From positions 2,413,501-2,477,500 of the forward strand of contig NZ_CP039695.1 in the NCBI RefSeq assembly GCF_005145025.1: a stretch of 64,000 nt of DNA, in the 5' to 3' direction. This DNA is from Novosphingobium sp. EMRT-2 (GTDB lineage Bacteria > Pseudomonadota > Alphaproteobacteria > Sphingomonadales > Sphingomonadaceae). The notes under the pieces were generated by a model. That model saw only the letters and a program-made list of their open reading frames with translations. It was not told the origin of the DNA and ran no database searches. The translations under genes and the position numbers were made by a program. This document shows positions 63,768-64,000 of this stretch, in pieces. Numbering within the stretch: the stretch's first letter is position 1; every line of letters starts with the position of its first letter.

Positions 63768-64000
63768 CGCGAATCGACGCGCGCGATCGCGCGCCGGATC
63801 ATCTGCGTGGGGCGGTGATCGCGCTTGGCAATTTCGACGGGTTCCATCTCGGCCATCAGGCGGTGGTGGGCGAGGCGGTGCGGCAGGCGCGGGCGCAAGG
63901 CCGCCCGGCGATCGTCGCCACGTTCGATCCGCACCCGGTACGCCATTTCCAGCCTGATGCGCCGCCGTTCCGGCTGACCACGCTGGACCAGCGCGAGGAG
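63764..64000 (+). CDS. ribF: Bifunctional riboflavin kinase/FAD synthetase, N-terminal fragment
   Basis: The first 79 codons of a gene cut by the window edge. The adenylyltransferase motif IALGNFDGFHLGHQAVV is intact and ATFDPHPVRHF follows, both diagnostic of the FAD synthetase domain of RibF. The riboflavin kinase domain lies beyond the window. Confidence 0.93.
   Translation, partial: MTRIDARDRAPDHLRGAVIALGNFDGFHLGHQAVVGEAVRQARAQGRPAIVATFDPHPVRHFQPDAPPFRLTTLDQREE

Overview
The window is GC-rich, gene-dense chromosomal DNA from an alphaproteobacterium, most likely a member of the Sphingomonadales close to Novosphingobium or Sphingobium. This rests on the SciP (DUF1153) cell-cycle regulator, the 41-residue bL36 ribosomal protein, the membrane-anchored CKACH cytochrome c, the gene families present, and dispersed inverted repeats of a type common in sphingomonad genomes. 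No phage, plasmid, insertion sequence, CRISPR array or rRNA operon was seen. Assignments come from reading motifs by eye; no database search was run.

Layout. 1-2.1 kb: the end of a putative serine hydrolase, mnmA, a small hypothetical gene and sciP. 2.4-8.8 kb: an RND efflux adaptor and permease, a DUF445 membrane protein and an acetyltransferase, all closely spaced or overlapping. 8.8-9.6 kb: a repeat pair and an AT-rich islet with a small membrane-protein ORF. 9.6-13 kb: a secreted amidohydrolase, an acetyltransferase, an isoaspartyl peptidase and a small secreted protein. 13-19.7 kb (minus): an overlapping six-gene cluster DUF4129 - DUF4350 - MoxR ATPase - DUF58 - SpoIIM-like - RDD protein, the last with a duplicated C-terminal module; pheA lies just upstream. 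20.8-21.9 kb: a two-haem cytochrome c, its terminator, and a second strong terminator that may end a small RNA.

22-26 kb: a GST, a class III CoA-transferase, tRNA-Gln, Ppx/GppA and RlmE. 26-33 kb: Fe-dependent alcohol dehydrogenase, a TetR regulator, and a divergent acyl-CoA catabolic operon (two acyl-CoA dehydrogenases, a type II 3-hydroxyacyl-CoA dehydrogenase-like SDR, an APH-like kinase and an enoyl-CoA hydratase). The kinase gene carries a frameshift that looks like a deletion between short repeats. 33-38 kb: glutathione-dependent formaldehyde dehydrogenase with a divergent LysR regulator, then a sulfite dehydrogenase (molybdopterin subunit plus cytochrome c) with a YeiH-type putative sulfate exporter. 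38-42.5 kb: the tyrosine catabolic operon hppD - VOC protein - fahA - maiA, without homogentisate dioxygenase, facing an Lrp/AsnC regulator across a perfect 14-bp inverted repeat.

42-52 kb: a 2OG-Fe oxygenase, a class II aldolase-like protein, a lone [2Fe-2S] subunit, ArsC, an M14 carboxypeptidase, two DUF4136 proteins, galE, rpmJ, a HAD hydrolase and an MHS-type transporter. 51-64 kb: pgeF, pepN, a Ste24-type protease, an epimerase, a DMT exporter, threonine aldolase, tRNA-Thr, gpmA, purE, purK, folA, an M19 dipeptidase and the start of ribF. Stop/start overlaps of 1-4 bases (ATGA, GTGA, TTGA, TAATG) are frequent, so translational coupling is probably widespread. The most interesting points are the MoxR cluster with its duplicated module, the damaged kinase beside an ACAD10/11-type dehydrogenase, the incomplete tyrosine operon with its operator-like palindrome, the small-RNA candidate, and two near-identical inverted 84-bp repeats that both lie between convergent genes.
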